NCBI RefSeq assembly: GCF_030131845.1
Contig: NZ_JASKYM010000010.1
Location: 1 to 64,000 of the forward strand
Reading direction: 5' to 3'
Length of the DNA: 64,000 nucleotides
Source: Romboutsia sedimentorum
Lineage (GTDB): Bacteria > Bacillota > Clostridia > Peptostreptococcales > Peptostreptococcaceae
The number at the start of each line of letters is the position of its first letter. The first letter of the stretch is position 1. Below, one piece after another: positions 27,978-37,962 of this stretch. Made by a program: the position numbers and the translations under genes. Under the pieces are notes generated by a model. That model was not told the origin of the DNA. It saw only the letters and a list, made by a program, of their open reading frames with translations, and did not search any database.

Positions 27978-29522
27978 CTATTTTTTTATTTTACTTTTTA
28001 TTGTATCTAAAATCAAGTTAACTTCACTTACTTTAAGAAGTATTATACTTATTCCATAAACTAAAGCACCCATACCTACTGATGCTGCTAAAGTAATAAT
28101 TTCTTGTATAGCTCCACTTCCTAATATAGATGCTATAGTATTATAAGCAAATAAAGCTACTACAGCCATTAATGCTGCTGATATCATAGATTTTATCATT
28201 ACTAATGCTATTGATTTTCCACCAAATGGACCTATTTTTCTTCTTAAACTTATAAATAATAAAGCTATAGTTACAAGTGCTGATATACTTGTAGCAAATG
28301 CTAGGCCTGCAAGTTGCATATTAGTAAATTTAACAAATGTAATGTTAAGTGTAATATTTAAGCCCATAGCTATAACTCCATTTATCATAGGTGTTTTTGT
28401 GTCCTTTAGTGAATAAAATACTTTACCTAATATATCTCTAAGTCCAAATCCTATCATCCCTACTGAGTAAAACATAAGTGCTATAGCTGTCATTTGTGTC
28501 GCTCTAGCATCAAACTCTCCTCTTTGGAATAATAACTTTACTATAGGATTTGCAAGTATTATAGCTCCTACTGATATTGGTATAACTATCAATGTAACTG
28601 CATTTATTGATGTAGATATTGATCTATTAAATTTATCTTTGTTATTTTCTGATGATAACTTTGATAACATCGGATATATAACAGATGATATAGACACTAT
28701 AAACATACCCATAACAAATTGATTAAGCTTATTAGCATAATTTAGTGCTGATATACTACCTTCAACTAATGTAGATGCTATAGTTCTATCTACTATCGTA
28801 TTTATTTGGTTAACTGCAACTCCTATAAGAACTGGACCTATAAGCCAAAGCATCTTTTTTAGATATTCATCTTTAAGATTTATATATGGTCTATATCTAA
28901 ATCCTTTTTTCATTGCAAATGGAAGTTGGAATAAAAATTGGAACAATAGTCCAATAAGTGCTCCCCATGGTAATAAATATGGGCTAACTTTTACACTGAC
29001 TAAGATTGCTATTATTATAAACATATTGTAAGGTACTGGCATAAGACCTGGTATCATGAAGTTTTCTTTTACTTGTAAGTAAGCCATCATAATATAACTC
29101 ATACCTAAAAATGCCATACCTAATAGCATTATTCTTGTAAAATATATAGCTTGGGCAAGTGTTTCACCTTTAAATCCTATAGCAAATAGCTTTACTATTT
29201 GTGGAGTAAACAATACTCCTATTACAGAAAATGCTAAACATATTAGTACTACTATATTAAAAACATTATTAGTAAATTTATTTGCTTCTCTTTCTCCTAG
29301 TTTAGAATCTACATCACAGTAAAGTGGTATAAATGCAGTTCCAAGAGATGTACCTATAGCTGTAAATATTACTGCTGGTATATTCATAGCAACTAAAAAT
29401 GCGTCACTCGTTCCTGATGCTCCGTATGCTGTGGCTAGAGCTAATTCTCTACCAAACCCTAGGAACTTTGCAATTAATGTCACTGCCATAAGTCCTACAG
29501 CTGCTTTTGCTACTCTTGACAT
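27978..29522 (-). CDS. murJ: MurJ-type lipid II flippase
   Basis: A 514-residue MATE-like membrane protein with about 14 helices. It carries MviN/MurJ motifs (GFGRELALATAYGASGTSDAFLVA near the start; ISALNYANKLNQ in the middle; LLFQRGEFD). It is thought to flip the peptidoglycan precursor lipid II across the membrane. I place the start at the ATG at 29522 (MSRVAKAAVG) with AAGGAGA eight bases upstream. The longer frame from 29585 adds 21 residues without a ribosome site. Confidence 0.9.
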   Translation of the reverse strand: MSRVAKAAVGLMAVTLIAKFLGFGRELALATAYGASGTSDAFLVAMNIPAVIFTAIGTSLGTAFIPLYCDVDSKLGEREANKFTNNVFNIVVLICLAFSVIGVLFTPQIVKLFAIGFKGETLAQAIYFTRIMLLGMAFLGMSYIMMAYLQVKENFMIPGLMPVPYNMFIIIAILVSVKVSPYLLPWGALIGLLFQFLFQLPFAMKKGFRYRPYINLKDEYLKKMLWLIGPVLIGVAVNQINTIVDRTIASTLVEGSISALNYANKLNQFVMGMFIVSISSVIYPMLSKLSSENNKDKFNRSISTSINAVTLIVIPISVGAIILANPIVKLLFQRGEFDARATQMTAIALMFYSVGMIGFGLRDILGKVFYSLKDTKTPMINGVIAMGLNITLNITFVKFTNMQLAGLAFATSISALVTIALLFISLRRKIGPFGGKSIALVMIKSMISAALMAVVALFAYNTIASILGSGAIQEIITLAASVGMGALVYGISIILLKVSEVNLILDTIKSKIKK

Positions 29523-29850
29523 AATTATTGTCTCCTTTTGTTTAAATGTTATATTTTTTATAAGTTTAAGTTTGATTAAACTCAATTATAATCTTTGTAT
29601 CCCTTCCTATTTTACTTTGTATTAAGCTAAGTTGTGCTTATATAGATAATTTTTTAGATTTCATAATTATATCCTCATTACATATCCGACATACCTAGCT
29701 GTTTGTATATATTTTTCTTTATTATCTTCATTTAGCTTATCTTTTATCTTTCCTCAAATTTATAAATTCAAATCCTATTATATCTTGTCTAAATTAGATT
29801 GGTATTAATCTAAAATGAGAATAAGATGAGAATTTAATATTTAATATATA
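29523..29850. other. Intergenic region without a recognisable gene
   Basis: This stretch holds the presumed murJ promoter: a TATAAT on the minus strand at 29585-29590 with a poor -35 at 17 bases. It has no ORF with a convincing ribosome site beyond an eight-codon frame. I see no riboswitch or structured RNA in it. Confidence 0.5.
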
Positions 29851-29885
29851 AAAAATAAGACGTCATATATTATGACGTCTTGCTT
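29851..29885. terminator. Terminator after the SCIFF peptide gene
   Basis: AAGACGTCATA and TATGACGTCTT, an 11-pair stem with a two-base centre, stand 15 bases after the scfA stop. They are followed on the minus strand by TTATTTTTTAT. Confidence 0.88.
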
Positions 29886-29896
29886 TATAAAGTTTA

Positions 29897-30040
29897 TTAT
29901 CTCTCACACTCTTGGTTTGCAACTGTGCAAGATGTTTTACAAGCTGATTGACAAGATGTTTGACATTCGCCACATCCGCCTTTTTCAGCACTGTTTTTTA
30001 AAGTAGCTTTAGATAAAGTTTTTATATGCTTCTTTTCCAT
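29897..30040 (-). CDS. scfA: SCIFF (six cysteines in forty-five) ribosomal peptide precursor
   Basis: A 47-residue peptide, too short for many gene callers: a basic leader (MEKKHIKTLSKATLKNSAEK), then a core with six Cys at 23, 26, 30, 34, 38 and 45 (GGCGECQTSC, QSACKTSCTV, ANQECER). TTAGGAGGT precedes the ATG. This is the near-universal clostridial SCIFF peptide, modified by a radical SAM enzyme to carry thioether links; its biological role is still debated. The matching maturase is encoded at 21550-22923, with murJ, mgtE, rodA and other genes in between. The TIGR04086 membrane-protein gene upstream is a common neighbour of this peptide. Confidence 0.93.
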   Translation of the reverse strand: MEKKHIKTLSKATLKNSAEKGGCGECQTSCQSACKTSCTVANQECER

Positions 30041-30106
30041 TTTGACTACCTCCTAAGTTAAATTTATCCTATTGATTATATCACAAAATTTAGATATATA
30101 AAACTT

Positions 30107-30469
30107 CTATTTAAAGTTTACGCCTAGAACTCCGCCTATTCCACCAGATAAAGACACTAATAATATTTTATATAACATATCAATTTCAACACTAAATTGA
30201 TCTTTTGCTAAAAATACTATTAATATAAGACACACTATGTACATTAACCCTACCAAAAGACCATACATAAGCCCTTTTTCTTTTATATGCTGAGATGCAT
30301 AAAAACCTCCGAATGCTGCTGATATAGTAGTTATAAATGATGATGCCATTGCAATAGAACTTCCTGATACACTAGTAAATGTTAGTATCAAATTATATAT
30401 AAGTAATGTAGCTAATGTTAATATGTATGCATATCCTAGTCCTTTAAAAATGTGATTAGATTTCTCCAT
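30107..30469 (-). CDS. TIGR04086-family membrane protein
   Basis: A 120-residue protein with four membrane helices (about 13-33, 41-60, 70-88, 97-117) and a Gly-rich last helix (SLSGGIGGVLGVNFK). It matches the TIGR04086 family of small clostridial membrane proteins, found next to the SCIFF peptide and near yajC-tgt, exactly as here. Its function is unknown. A role in handling or exporting the modified peptide is only suggested by context. GGAGGTG precedes the ATG. Confidence 0.8.
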   Translation of the reverse strand: MEKSNHIFKGLGYAYILTLATLLIYNLILTFTSVSGSSIAMASSFITTISAAFGGFYASQHIKEKGLMYGLLVGLMYIVCLILIVFLAKDQFSVEIDMLYKILLVSLSGGIGGVLGVNFK

Positions 30470-30533
30470 AATAAAACACCTCCCGTATTAATATTTATAT
30501 TCAACGGAAGGTTTGTACATTACAAATTATTTA

Positions 30534-31460
30534 CTATTTTTGAGTTAATCTATCAATCACACCAACAAGGTTAGCTATTTCAGGTTTAGTTATTTGTTCA
30601 TCCGCTCCAATTGATTTACCTTTAATACGCATTTCTTCACTTATTAGCGAAGAGAATAATATTAGAGGAATATCTTTAAGTATATTATCTTCTTTGATAA
30701 GTTTTGTTAATCTATGTCCATCCATTAAAGGCATTTCGATATCTGTTACTATACAAGAAACATGATTTTTAATTGGGTCTCCAGAAGTTTTAACTTCTTC
30801 TAAATATTCCCAAGCTTCCTTACCATTATCTGCTTTAATTGTGTTTTTGTATCCAGCTTTACTTAAACATTCAACGATCATTTTAGAAAGTAACATTGAG
30901 TCTTCTACTATTAATACAGTTTTATCATTATTCTTACGTTCACCTAATTGAGCTATGTCTTCAAATTGAATACTTGACTCAGGGCTTATTTCTGCAACAA
31001 TTTTTTCAAAATCTAAAATAGTTATAAGTCTATCTTTATATTCTGCAATACCTGTTGCAACACCTTCGTCACCACCATAGATAACTCTATCAGGTTTTTT
31101 TATTGATTCCCAAGAAACTCTAGCAATCCCTGCTACTGATTCAACATGGAAAGCAAAGTTTAACTTATTAAAATGAGTAACAATAAAAATATCAGTACTT
31201 GGATTTTGTGATTTAGGAAGATTTAAATATTTACCTAAATCTATTACTGTAATAATTTCATTTCTTGATTTAAATACTCCCTCTACAACATCATGTGAAT
31301 TAGGCATTTTTTTAATCTCTTGTGCTATCATAATCTCTCTAACTTTCGCTACATTTATACCAAATAATTCACCTGCAATAACAAATTCCATAATTTCAAG
31401 TTCATTAGTTCCTGATTCTAAAAGTATCTTTGTGTTACTTGTGCTTTCTGAAAATCCCAT
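30534..31460 (-). CDS. cheV: Chemotaxis coupling protein CheV
   Basis: The 308 residues join a CheW-like domain (about 20-150) to a receiver domain (about 178-305) with phospho-acceptor D240 in VTDIEMP. CheV couples chemoreceptors to CheA and adapts by phosphorylation. No other chemotaxis gene is in the window, and the gene stands alone between the SCIFF region and yajC. TAGGAGG precedes the ATG. Confidence 0.93.
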   Translation of the reverse strand: MGFSESTSNTKILLESGTNELEIMEFVIAGELFGINVAKVREIMIAQEIKKMPNSHDVVEGVFKSRNEIITVIDLGKYLNLPKSQNPSTDIFIVTHFNKLNFAFHVESVAGIARVSWESIKKPDRVIYGGDEGVATGIAEYKDRLITILDFEKIVAEISPESSIQFEDIAQLGERKNNDKTVLIVEDSMLLSKMIVECLSKAGYKNTIKADNGKEAWEYLEEVKTSGDPIKNHVSCIVTDIEMPLMDGHRLTKLIKEDNILKDIPLILFSSLISEEMRIKGKSIGADEQITKPEIANLVGVIDRLTQK

Positions 31461-31648
31461 AAATAACCTCCTATATTATAAAGTTGTGGCATGAGTATAA
31501 CTCGTAAAATCATTATCACACTACTAAAACTTTAGTCTTTAATATTATTATTTTAAAGTTTTCTTATTTATATATACGGATTTTATTTATAAGTCTATAG
31601 CCTTACTTTAGTTAATATAAATATTTCTTTATATTATTAAAATAAAAA

Positions 31649-31688
31649 GCACCTTGGTTATTAATATAAATATTAATAACCAAGGTGC
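31649..31688. terminator. Terminator after yajC
   Basis: A perfect 18-pair stem (GCACCTTGGTTATTAATA with its complement) and a four-base loop, followed on the minus strand by a T-run. It ends the tgt-yajC unit. Confidence 0.92.
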
Positions 31689-31700
31689 CTAAATTCAAAA

Positions 31701-31994
31701 TTATTCTACTGATTCTTTGTTACTTTCAACAGTACCTATAGCCCATTTTTCAAATGGTACTTTAGTTCTGTTTGGTCCTAATTCTAATACTACGAAGTCT
31801 TCTTCAATTTTTGCAACGTTAGCTATGATTCCGCCTATAGTAGTTACTTTATCTCCAACTGATAAAGATTGTCTCATTTCTTTTAACTTTTTATCTTTCT
31901 TCTTTTGAGGTCTTATTAGTATGAAGTAGAATACTGCGAATAGTCCTGCCCATGTAACTATTGTCATTATAATTTGTTGTGTTTGTGCGTTCAT
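31701..31994 (-). CDS. yajC: Preprotein translocase accessory subunit YajC
   Basis: A 97-residue protein with one N-terminal membrane helix (about 8-28) and the YajC core FYFILIRPQKKKDKKLKEM, VGDKVTTIGGIIA. It associates with SecDF in the Sec translocon. I start at the ATG at 31994, eight bases after AAGGAG, not at the in-frame GTG at 32003 that overlaps that site. The tgt-yajC order is conserved in many bacteria; secDF is not in the window. Confidence 0.93.
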   Translation of the reverse strand: MNAQTQQIIMTIVTWAGLFAVFYFILIRPQKKKDKKLKEMRQSLSVGDKVTTIGGIIANVAKIEEDFVVLELGPNRTKVPFEKWAIGTVESNKESVE

Positions 31995-32101
31995 TATTTT
32001 CACTCCTTAAATAGTTATAATAATTTTACTTATACAATCATTATATATTAAAACAATTGCAATTAATAGTAAAACTTATACATCTTATTTTATACCATTA
32101 A

Positions 32102-33241
<1,140 letters not shown>

Positions 33242-33748
33242 CTAATGTTTTGATTTTGCTTCTTTCAATTTTGCTTCTCTACATGCTTCACATTCATCAC
33301 AATCTTGTCCTTCTTCACAATCTTCATAATGAATGCTGGTAACATTTAAGTTGCTATTGTCCTTTATTACTAAATACTTTCTAATTGCAAATATGCCAGC
33401 AATTGCTAATACTCCAATTAAAACATCTGCCATTCCCTCACTCTTTGGAAGTAATAGCATCTTTCTTGCTATTGCATATAATAATACTTCTAAAAGAGCT
33501 CCTGGTATATGAAGAGAAAGCATTACCACAAGTTCTACCCCTATAACTAAAAGTAGTATTTGCCCTAGCATATCGTTAAGCTGACTATATTGAACAGGTG
33601 TTTGAAAATCAACTATATAAGCTTTCCATATCATTCTTAAAACATCTATAGTTCCTAAAAATACTGCAAGCAAAACTACCATTGCTAGCATTGATTCAAA
33701 AATATATGCAATTCTTAGTGATAAATTATTCTTATCTATATTTTTCAT
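33242..33748 (-). CDS. PsiE-like membrane protein with Cys-rich tail
   Basis: The 168 residues have four membrane helices (about 12-33, 58-77, 80-98, 108-124) in the pattern of phosphate-starvation-inducible PsiE proteins. An acidic C-terminal tail contains C144, C150, C153 and C156 (C-x5-C-x2-C-x2-C), a likely metal site on the cytoplasmic side. PsiE itself has no known biochemical role. The gene sits between queA and tgt with gaps of 9 and 18 bases, so it is in the queuosine operon. I regard the family call as probable and the function as unknown. Confidence 0.6.
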   Translation of the reverse strand: MKNIDKNNLSLRIAYIFESMLAMVVLLAVFLGTIDVLRMIWKAYIVDFQTPVQYSQLNDMLGQILLLVIGVELVVMLSLHIPGALLEVLLYAIARKMLLLPKSEGMADVLIGVLAIAGIFAIRKYLVIKDNSNLNVTSIHYEDCEEGQDCDECEACREAKLKEAKSKH

Positions 33749-33757
33749 ACGCCCCTC

Positions 33758-34783
33758 CTACTTTATGATCATTGCATCTCCAAAACTGAAAAATCTATAT
33801 TTTTCTTCTACGGCTACGTCATAAGCATTAAGTACACTATCTTTAGTACAAAGTGCGCTTACTAACATTATTAGTGTCGACTCTGGTAAATGGAAGTTAG
33901 TTATAAGTCTATCTACTATCTTAAACTTATACCCTGGATAAATAAATATATTAGTCCAACCACTGCATTCTTTTATAGTTCCATCTTCTAAACTTGCTGA
34001 TTCTACAGTTCTACAACTTGTAGTTCCAACACATACTACGTTTTTGCCATTAGCTTTAGCTTTATTTATCTTGCTAACTGCTTCTTTATCAACCACATAA
34101 TATTCAGAGTGCATTTCATGATTTAGAACATCATCAACTTTAACTGGTCTAAATGTTCCAAGGCCAACGTGTAGTGTTACAAATGCAATATCTACACCTT
34201 TATCTTTTATTTGTTTTAATAATTCATCAGTAAAGTGAAGTCCTGCTGTTGGTGCTGCTGCTGAACCACTATGCTTTGAATAAACAGTTTGATATCTTTC
34301 TTTTTCTTGTAGTCTCTCTGTTATATATGGAGGCAGTGGCATATTTCCTAATTCATCTAAAACTTCTTCAAAAATTCCTTCATAATAAAACTTTATTATT
34401 CTAGATCCTTCTTCTGCTAGTCCAACTACTTCTCCTATTAATTTTTTATTCCCAAATGAGAATTTAGTTCCAACTTTAGCTCTTTTTCCTGGCTTAACTA
34501 ACGCTTGCCAAGTATCTTCTTCAGTTCTTTTTAATAAAAGAAATTCTATCTTACCTCCAGTATCTAGTTTTTCTCCTATTAATCTAGCAGGTATAACTCT
34601 AGTATTATTAAGAACTAAACAATCTCCTGGATTTAAATAATTTATTACATCTTTAAAAATTTTATGCTCTATGTTACCAGTTTCTTTATCTAGAACCATT
34701 AATTTCGAACTAGATCTATCTTCTATCGGAATTTGAGCAATTAATTCTTCTGGTAGGTCAAAGTAAAAGTCACTTGTTTTCAA
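33758..34783 (-). CDS. queA: S-adenosylmethionine:tRNA ribosyltransferase-isomerase
   Basis: A 341-residue Que[15 protein letters not shown] at the start, the [14 protein letters not shown] motif, [10 protein letters not shown] and [16 protein letters not shown]. It transfers the ribosyl group of SAM to preQ1 in tRNA, giving epoxyqueuosine. It lies downstream of ruvB after a weak hairpin and upstream of the PsiE-like gene and tgt. Confidence 0.96.
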   Translation of the reverse strand: MKTSDFYFDLPEELIAQIPIEDRSSSKLMVLDKETGNIEHKIFKDVINYLNPGDCLVLNNTRVIPARLIGEKLDTGGKIEFLLLKRTEEDTWQALVKPGKRAKVGTKFSFGNKKLIGEVVGLAEEGSRIIKFYYEGIFEEVLDELGNMPLPPYITERLQEKERYQTVYSKHSGSAAAPTAGLHFTDELLKQIKDKGVDIAFVTLHVGLGTFRPVKVDDVLNHEMHSEYYVVDKEAVSKINKAKANGKNVVCVGTTSCRTVESASLEDGTIKECSGWTNIFIYPGYKFKIVDRLITNFHLPESTLIMLVSALCTKDSVLNAYDVAVEEKYRFFSFGDAMIIK

Positions 34784-34827
34784 TTTTCAACTTCCTTTCC
34801 AAAAATTTATGCAATTATCATAATAAC

Positions 34828-34868
34828 AAAAAATAAGGTTTTTTTCTATATAAATAGCTTATTTTTTT
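34828..34868. terminator. Possible weak terminator between ruvB and queA
   Basis: AAAAAATAAG and CTTATTTTTT can pair around a 20-base loop at the ruvB stop. The stem is almost entirely A-U, so partial readthrough to queA is likely. Confidence 0.4.
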
Positions 34869-35883
34869 ATTTAGATGGATATGGTATTTTTAAATGTTCA
34901 TATGCTAGAGGCATTGCTATTCTACCTCTTGGGCCTCTATTTAAAAATCCTAACTGTAATAGATACGGCTCATACACATCTTCAATTGTATTTCTATCTT
35001 CGCCTATAGATGCAGCTAGTGTGTCTAATCCTACAGGTCCACCTGTAAACTTTTTAATTATTGTCATTAATAATTTTTCATCTACGTAGTCTAGCCCTAA
35101 GCTATCAACTCCTAAAAGTTCTAAAGCCTGGTCTGCAACTTCATTAGTTATATCTCCATTTGCTCTTACTTGAGCATAATCCCTAACTCTTTTTAAAAGT
35201 CTGTTTGCTATTCTTGGAGTTCCTCTAGAACGTCTTGCAATTTCAATTGCTCCACCTTCTTCTATTTCAGCTCCTAAAATTTCAGCAGATCTTATTACTA
35301 TTTTAGTTAATTCATCTACTGTATAATAATCCAACTTACAAATAACTCCAAATCTATCTCTTAGTGGATTTGTAAGCATACCTGCTCTAGTAGTTGCACC
35401 TATTAATGTAAACTTAGGTAAATCAAGTCTTATACTTCTAGCTGATGGTCCTTTTCCAATTATTATATCTAAACAATAGTCTTCCATTGCAGGATATAAT
35501 ACTTCTTCAACAGTTCTATTTATACGATGTATTTCATCTATAAATAAAACATCATTTTCATTTAAATTTGTAAGTATAGCTGCTAAATCTCCAGCTCTTT
35601 CAATTGCAGGACCTGATGTTATTCTTAAGTTAACACCCATTTCATTTGCTATTATACTTGATAAAGTCGTTTTACCAAGCCCTGGTGGTCCGTATAATAA
35701 AACATGGTCTAGTGGTTCGTTTCTAGATTTTGCTGCTTCTATAAATATTTTTAATTGTTCTTTAGTTTTTTCTTGTCCTAAATAATCATCTAATGTTTTA
35801 GGTCTTAAACTATTTTCTATGTCAACATCATCATTTTGCATTGTAGATGTAATTATCCTGTTTTCATCATCAAAATCATGCAT
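34867..35883 (-). CDS. ruvB: Holliday junction branch migration ATPase RuvB
   Basis: A 338-residue AAA+ protein. Walker A is GPPGLGKTT (65-73) and Walker B is VLFIDEIHR. Sensor and arginine-finger regions follow ([19 protein letters not shown]), then a C-terminal winged helix with [16 protein letters not shown]. It forms the motor of the RuvABC resolvasome. The 81 bases between ruvA and ruvB are unusually long for this pair and contain a TCACGT-N2-ACGTGA palindrome. Confidence 0.97.
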   Translation of the reverse strand: MHDFDDENRIITSTMQNDDVDIENSLRPKTLDDYLGQEKTKEQLKIFIEAAKSRNEPLDHVLLYGPPGLGKTTLSSIIANEMGVNLRITSGPAIERAGDLAAILTNLNENDVLFIDEIHRINRTVEEVLYPAMEDYCLDIIIGKGPSARSIRLDLPKFTLIGATTRAGMLTNPLRDRFGVICKLDYYTVDELTKIVIRSAEILGAEIEEGGAIEIARRSRGTPRIANRLLKRVRDYAQVRANGDITNEVADQALELLGVDSLGLDYVDEKLLMTIIKKFTGGPVGLDTLAASIGEDRNTIEDVYEPYLLQLGFLNRGPRGRIAMPLAYEHLKIPYPSK

Positions 35884-35936
35884 TAAAGTTCCCCCTTCAT
35901 ATTTAACTAAATTTTAATTTTATAAGTTCAATTTTG

Positions 35937-35950
35937 TCACGTTTACGTGA
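35937..35950. promoter_or_regulatory. Palindrome between ruvA and ruvB
   Basis: TCACGTTTACGTGA has two perfect six-base arms around TT. It is the third occurrence in the window of the TCACG-N4-CGTGA pattern also found twice upstream of hemZ. It does not match the Firmicute LexA box (GAAC-N4-GTTC), so it is not the usual SOS site. Confidence 0.4.
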
Positions 35951-35964
35951 AATATATTATTTAA

Positions 35965-36567
35965 TTATCTTAATGATTTGCTCATTATATAAGTTAATGA
36001 TTTCTTTATTATAGCTTCTGTATTAAGTCCATCTTTTTTGCATTTATCAACGGCTTCCTTAGCTTCAGCAGGTGAATATCCAAGTGCAAGTAGGGCATCT
36101 ACTGCTTCATCTTTTGATACTCCTATTGGTGATTGTGTAAGTAATGTTGGCTCAAATTCAATATTATTTTTATCTATTTTATCTTTTAATTCTAAAACCA
36201 TTCTTTCTGCTGTTTTTTTACCTACTCCTGGTGCTTTTGAAAGCTGTACAATATCTTCACTTAAAATATATGCACCTAGTTGTCCAGGTGACGAAAATGA
36301 CAATATTCCAAGACCTACTTTAGGTCCAATCTTTGATACAGATGTAAGAAGTTCAAACATCTTCATTTCTTCTTTTGATGCAAATCCACAAAGGCTCATA
36401 TCATCTTCTCTTACAATTAGCTTTGTATATATTTTACAAATTTTTCCCATTTGTAAGTCTTTTATAGTATTTGATGATGCATTTATTTTATATCCTATAT
36501 TGTTGTTTTCTATAACAATACTATCTAAATTAATTTCTTCAATAGTTCCTTTTATATAGCTATACAT
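35965..36567 (-). CDS. ruvA: Holliday junction-binding protein RuvA
   Basis: A 200-residue RuvA. It has an N-terminal OB-fold (MYSYIKGTIEEI), two helix-hairpin-helix motifs (VSKIGPKVGLGIL; APGVGKKTAERMVLEL), and a C-terminal UBA-like domain that contacts RuvB (EAVDALLALGYSPAEAKEAV). It starts three bases after ruvC, in the ruvC-ruvA-ruvB order. Confidence 0.96.
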   Translation of the reverse strand: MYSYIKGTIEEINLDSIVIENNNIGYKINASSNTIKDLQMGKICKIYTKLIVREDDMSLCGFASKEEMKMFELLTSVSKIGPKVGLGILSFSSPGQLGAYILSEDIVQLSKAPGVGKKTAERMVLELKDKIDKNNIEFEPTLLTQSPIGVSKDEAVDALLALGYSPAEAKEAVDKCKKDGLNTEAIIKKSLTYIMSKSLR

Positions 36568-36570
36568 AAG

Positions 36571-37071
36571 TTACCCCCTAATATTTTTTAGTGTTTTTTC
36601 TAATTTATTGGCGTGTGCATGAGATATAGCTACAGCAAGTGCATCTGCCACGTCATCTGGTTTTGGAACTTGCTTTAAATTTAAAAAAGATGTTACCATC
36701 TGCTGAACCTGTGCTTTTGATGCTCTTCCGTAACCCACAACTCCTTGTTTTACTTGAAGTGGAGTATATTCATATACAGGCTTACCGTTGTGTGCACATG
36801 CAAGCATTGTTACTCCTCTAGCTTGTGCTACTGTAATTGCAGTTTTAACATTTTTATTAAAGAATAGTTCTTCTATTCCAACTTCATCTACGTTATATTT
36901 TTTTATGATAAGGTCTATTCCCTTATAAACAAGTTCTAATCTTTTTAACATTTCCATATGTGCTGGTGTTGTTACAGCCCCATAATCTATTACTCTAAAT
37001 TTAGAGTTTTTATATTCTATTATTCCAAAGCCTACTATGGCTATTCCTGGGTCTATCCCTAGTATTATCAA
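36571..37071 (-). CDS. ruvC: Holliday junction resolvase RuvC
   Basis: A 166-residue RNase H-fold endonuclease. It has catalytic Asp7 in GIDPGIAIVGFG, a Glu in VGIEELFFN, and the C-terminal acidic pair in KPDDVADALAVA. It cuts Holliday junctions within the RuvABC complex. It is first in the ruvCAB set. Confidence 0.96.
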   Translation of the reverse strand: MIILGIDPGIAIVGFGIIEYKNSKFRVIDYGAVTTPAHMEMLKRLELVYKGIDLIIKKYNVDEVGIEELFFNKNVKTAITVAQARGVTMLACAHNGKPVYEYTPLQVKQGVVGYGRASKAQVQQMVTSFLNLKQVPKPDDVADALAVAISHAHANKLEKTLKNIRG

Positions 37072-37154
37072 GGTGTATTCCTCCTATTGATTTTGCCCCG
37101 TACGTACAAAACTTATGTTCTAATATATTATATCATAAGTTTTTATATACAACA

Positions 37155-37184
37155 AAAAACAACCTCCTATAAGAGATTGTTTTT
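37155..37184. terminator. Terminator after the BofC-like gene
   Basis: AAAAACAACCTC and GAGATTGTTTTT form a 12-pair stem with one G-U and a six-base loop, right after the BofC-like stop on the minus strand. Confidence 0.8.
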
Positions 37185-37190
37185 ATATCT

Positions 37191-37802
37191 TTAGCTATCG
37201 AAATTTTCAAGTTTGCTATAAGCTTCATCTTCTGTATCTACTACTACACTATTTTTAATATCTTCTTGTAGTGATTTTGGAAGAGAATCCATTTTTATTT
37301 GTGTCTTTTCTATTAAGTCTTTTTTACCATCACTATCATATCTATAAAGTCCTATAAATCCCTCATCTTCTTCTAGGGAATATTTGTTGCTCTTTGAAGG
37401 TTCATTAGTTGGTGCTACTTCAGATAATAATATTTCATGTTTGCTTAAACTGTCTATTTTTCTATTTGGATATCTATCATTTAAATAGGCTACTATCTCT
37501 TCTTCACTTTTATCTAATAAAGCTTTATCGATTGTTCCTACCATCATAGGCGTTTTGTCTGAATCGCTTCCATCTTCATTTTTCTTATGTACCCAAATTT
37601 CACAGTCTTTACTAATTCCAAATGCTTCTTTTTCTTTTTCTACAGGCTTTTCAGCTTTTTGTTCTACCTTAGTCTGCTTACTTTCTTTGTCTTTTATATC
37701 TGTAGTTTTTACACCTAAATAAATCCCACCACTTAACACAACAATTCCTGTTAAAACCAAGATTGGGGCTTTCCACTTAAATGGTTCTTTTTTTTCAAAC
37801 AT
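37191..37802 (-). CDS. BofC-like membrane-anchored sporulation protein (probable)
   Basis: The 203 residues begin with a cytoplasmic stub and one membrane helix (about 13-31), then a charged Lys/Glu linker. The extracytoplasmic domain ends in EEDEGFIGLYRYDSDG and QIKMDSLPKSLQEDI. This last part has the pattern of the BofC C-terminal domain: a short beta strand, a line about fulfilling a small residue set, then IKM-type and LEE-type segments. BofC in Bacillus restrains SpoIVB signalling to pro-sigma-K processing. The full-length identity is uncertain. AAGGAGGT sits before the ATG at 37802; the upstream frame to 37841 is not needed. Confidence 0.55.
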   Translation of the reverse strand: MFEKKEPFKWKAPILVLTGIVVLSGGIYLGVKTTDIKDKESKQTKVEQKAEKPVEKEKEAFGISKDCEIWVHKKNEDGSDSDKTPMMVGTIDKALLDKSEEEIVAYLNDRYPNRKIDSLSKHEILLSEVAPTNEPSKSNKYSLEEDEGFIGLYRYDSDGKKDLIEKTQIKMDSLPKSLQEDIKNSVVVDTEDEAYSKLENFDS

Positions 37803-37962
37803 AAAAATACCTCCTTCTACATAGCATTTTATCCATCGCATATTTTTTTATACATTTTAGGTAAATTTTAGAATTTATTATATTTGAATTTTTATCCCAT
37901 TTTAAGTTTTTTATACATATAATATGATATCATTTTAAATTTTCTCTTTTGGAGGTGATATT

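Noticed and set aside
36038-36559. 173-codon plus-strand frame opposite ruvA
   Set aside because: Fully antisense to ruvA, which has all family motifs.
37108-37143. Stem AAAACTTATG / CATAAGTTTT upstream of ruvC
   Set aside because: Only A-U rich pairs around a 16-base loop in the promoter region of ruvC; could be chance and has no T-run on the useful side.
35884-37190. LexA boxes for the ruv genes
   Set aside because: I found no GAAC-N4-GTTC in the upstream or intergenic parts; the palindrome present is different.
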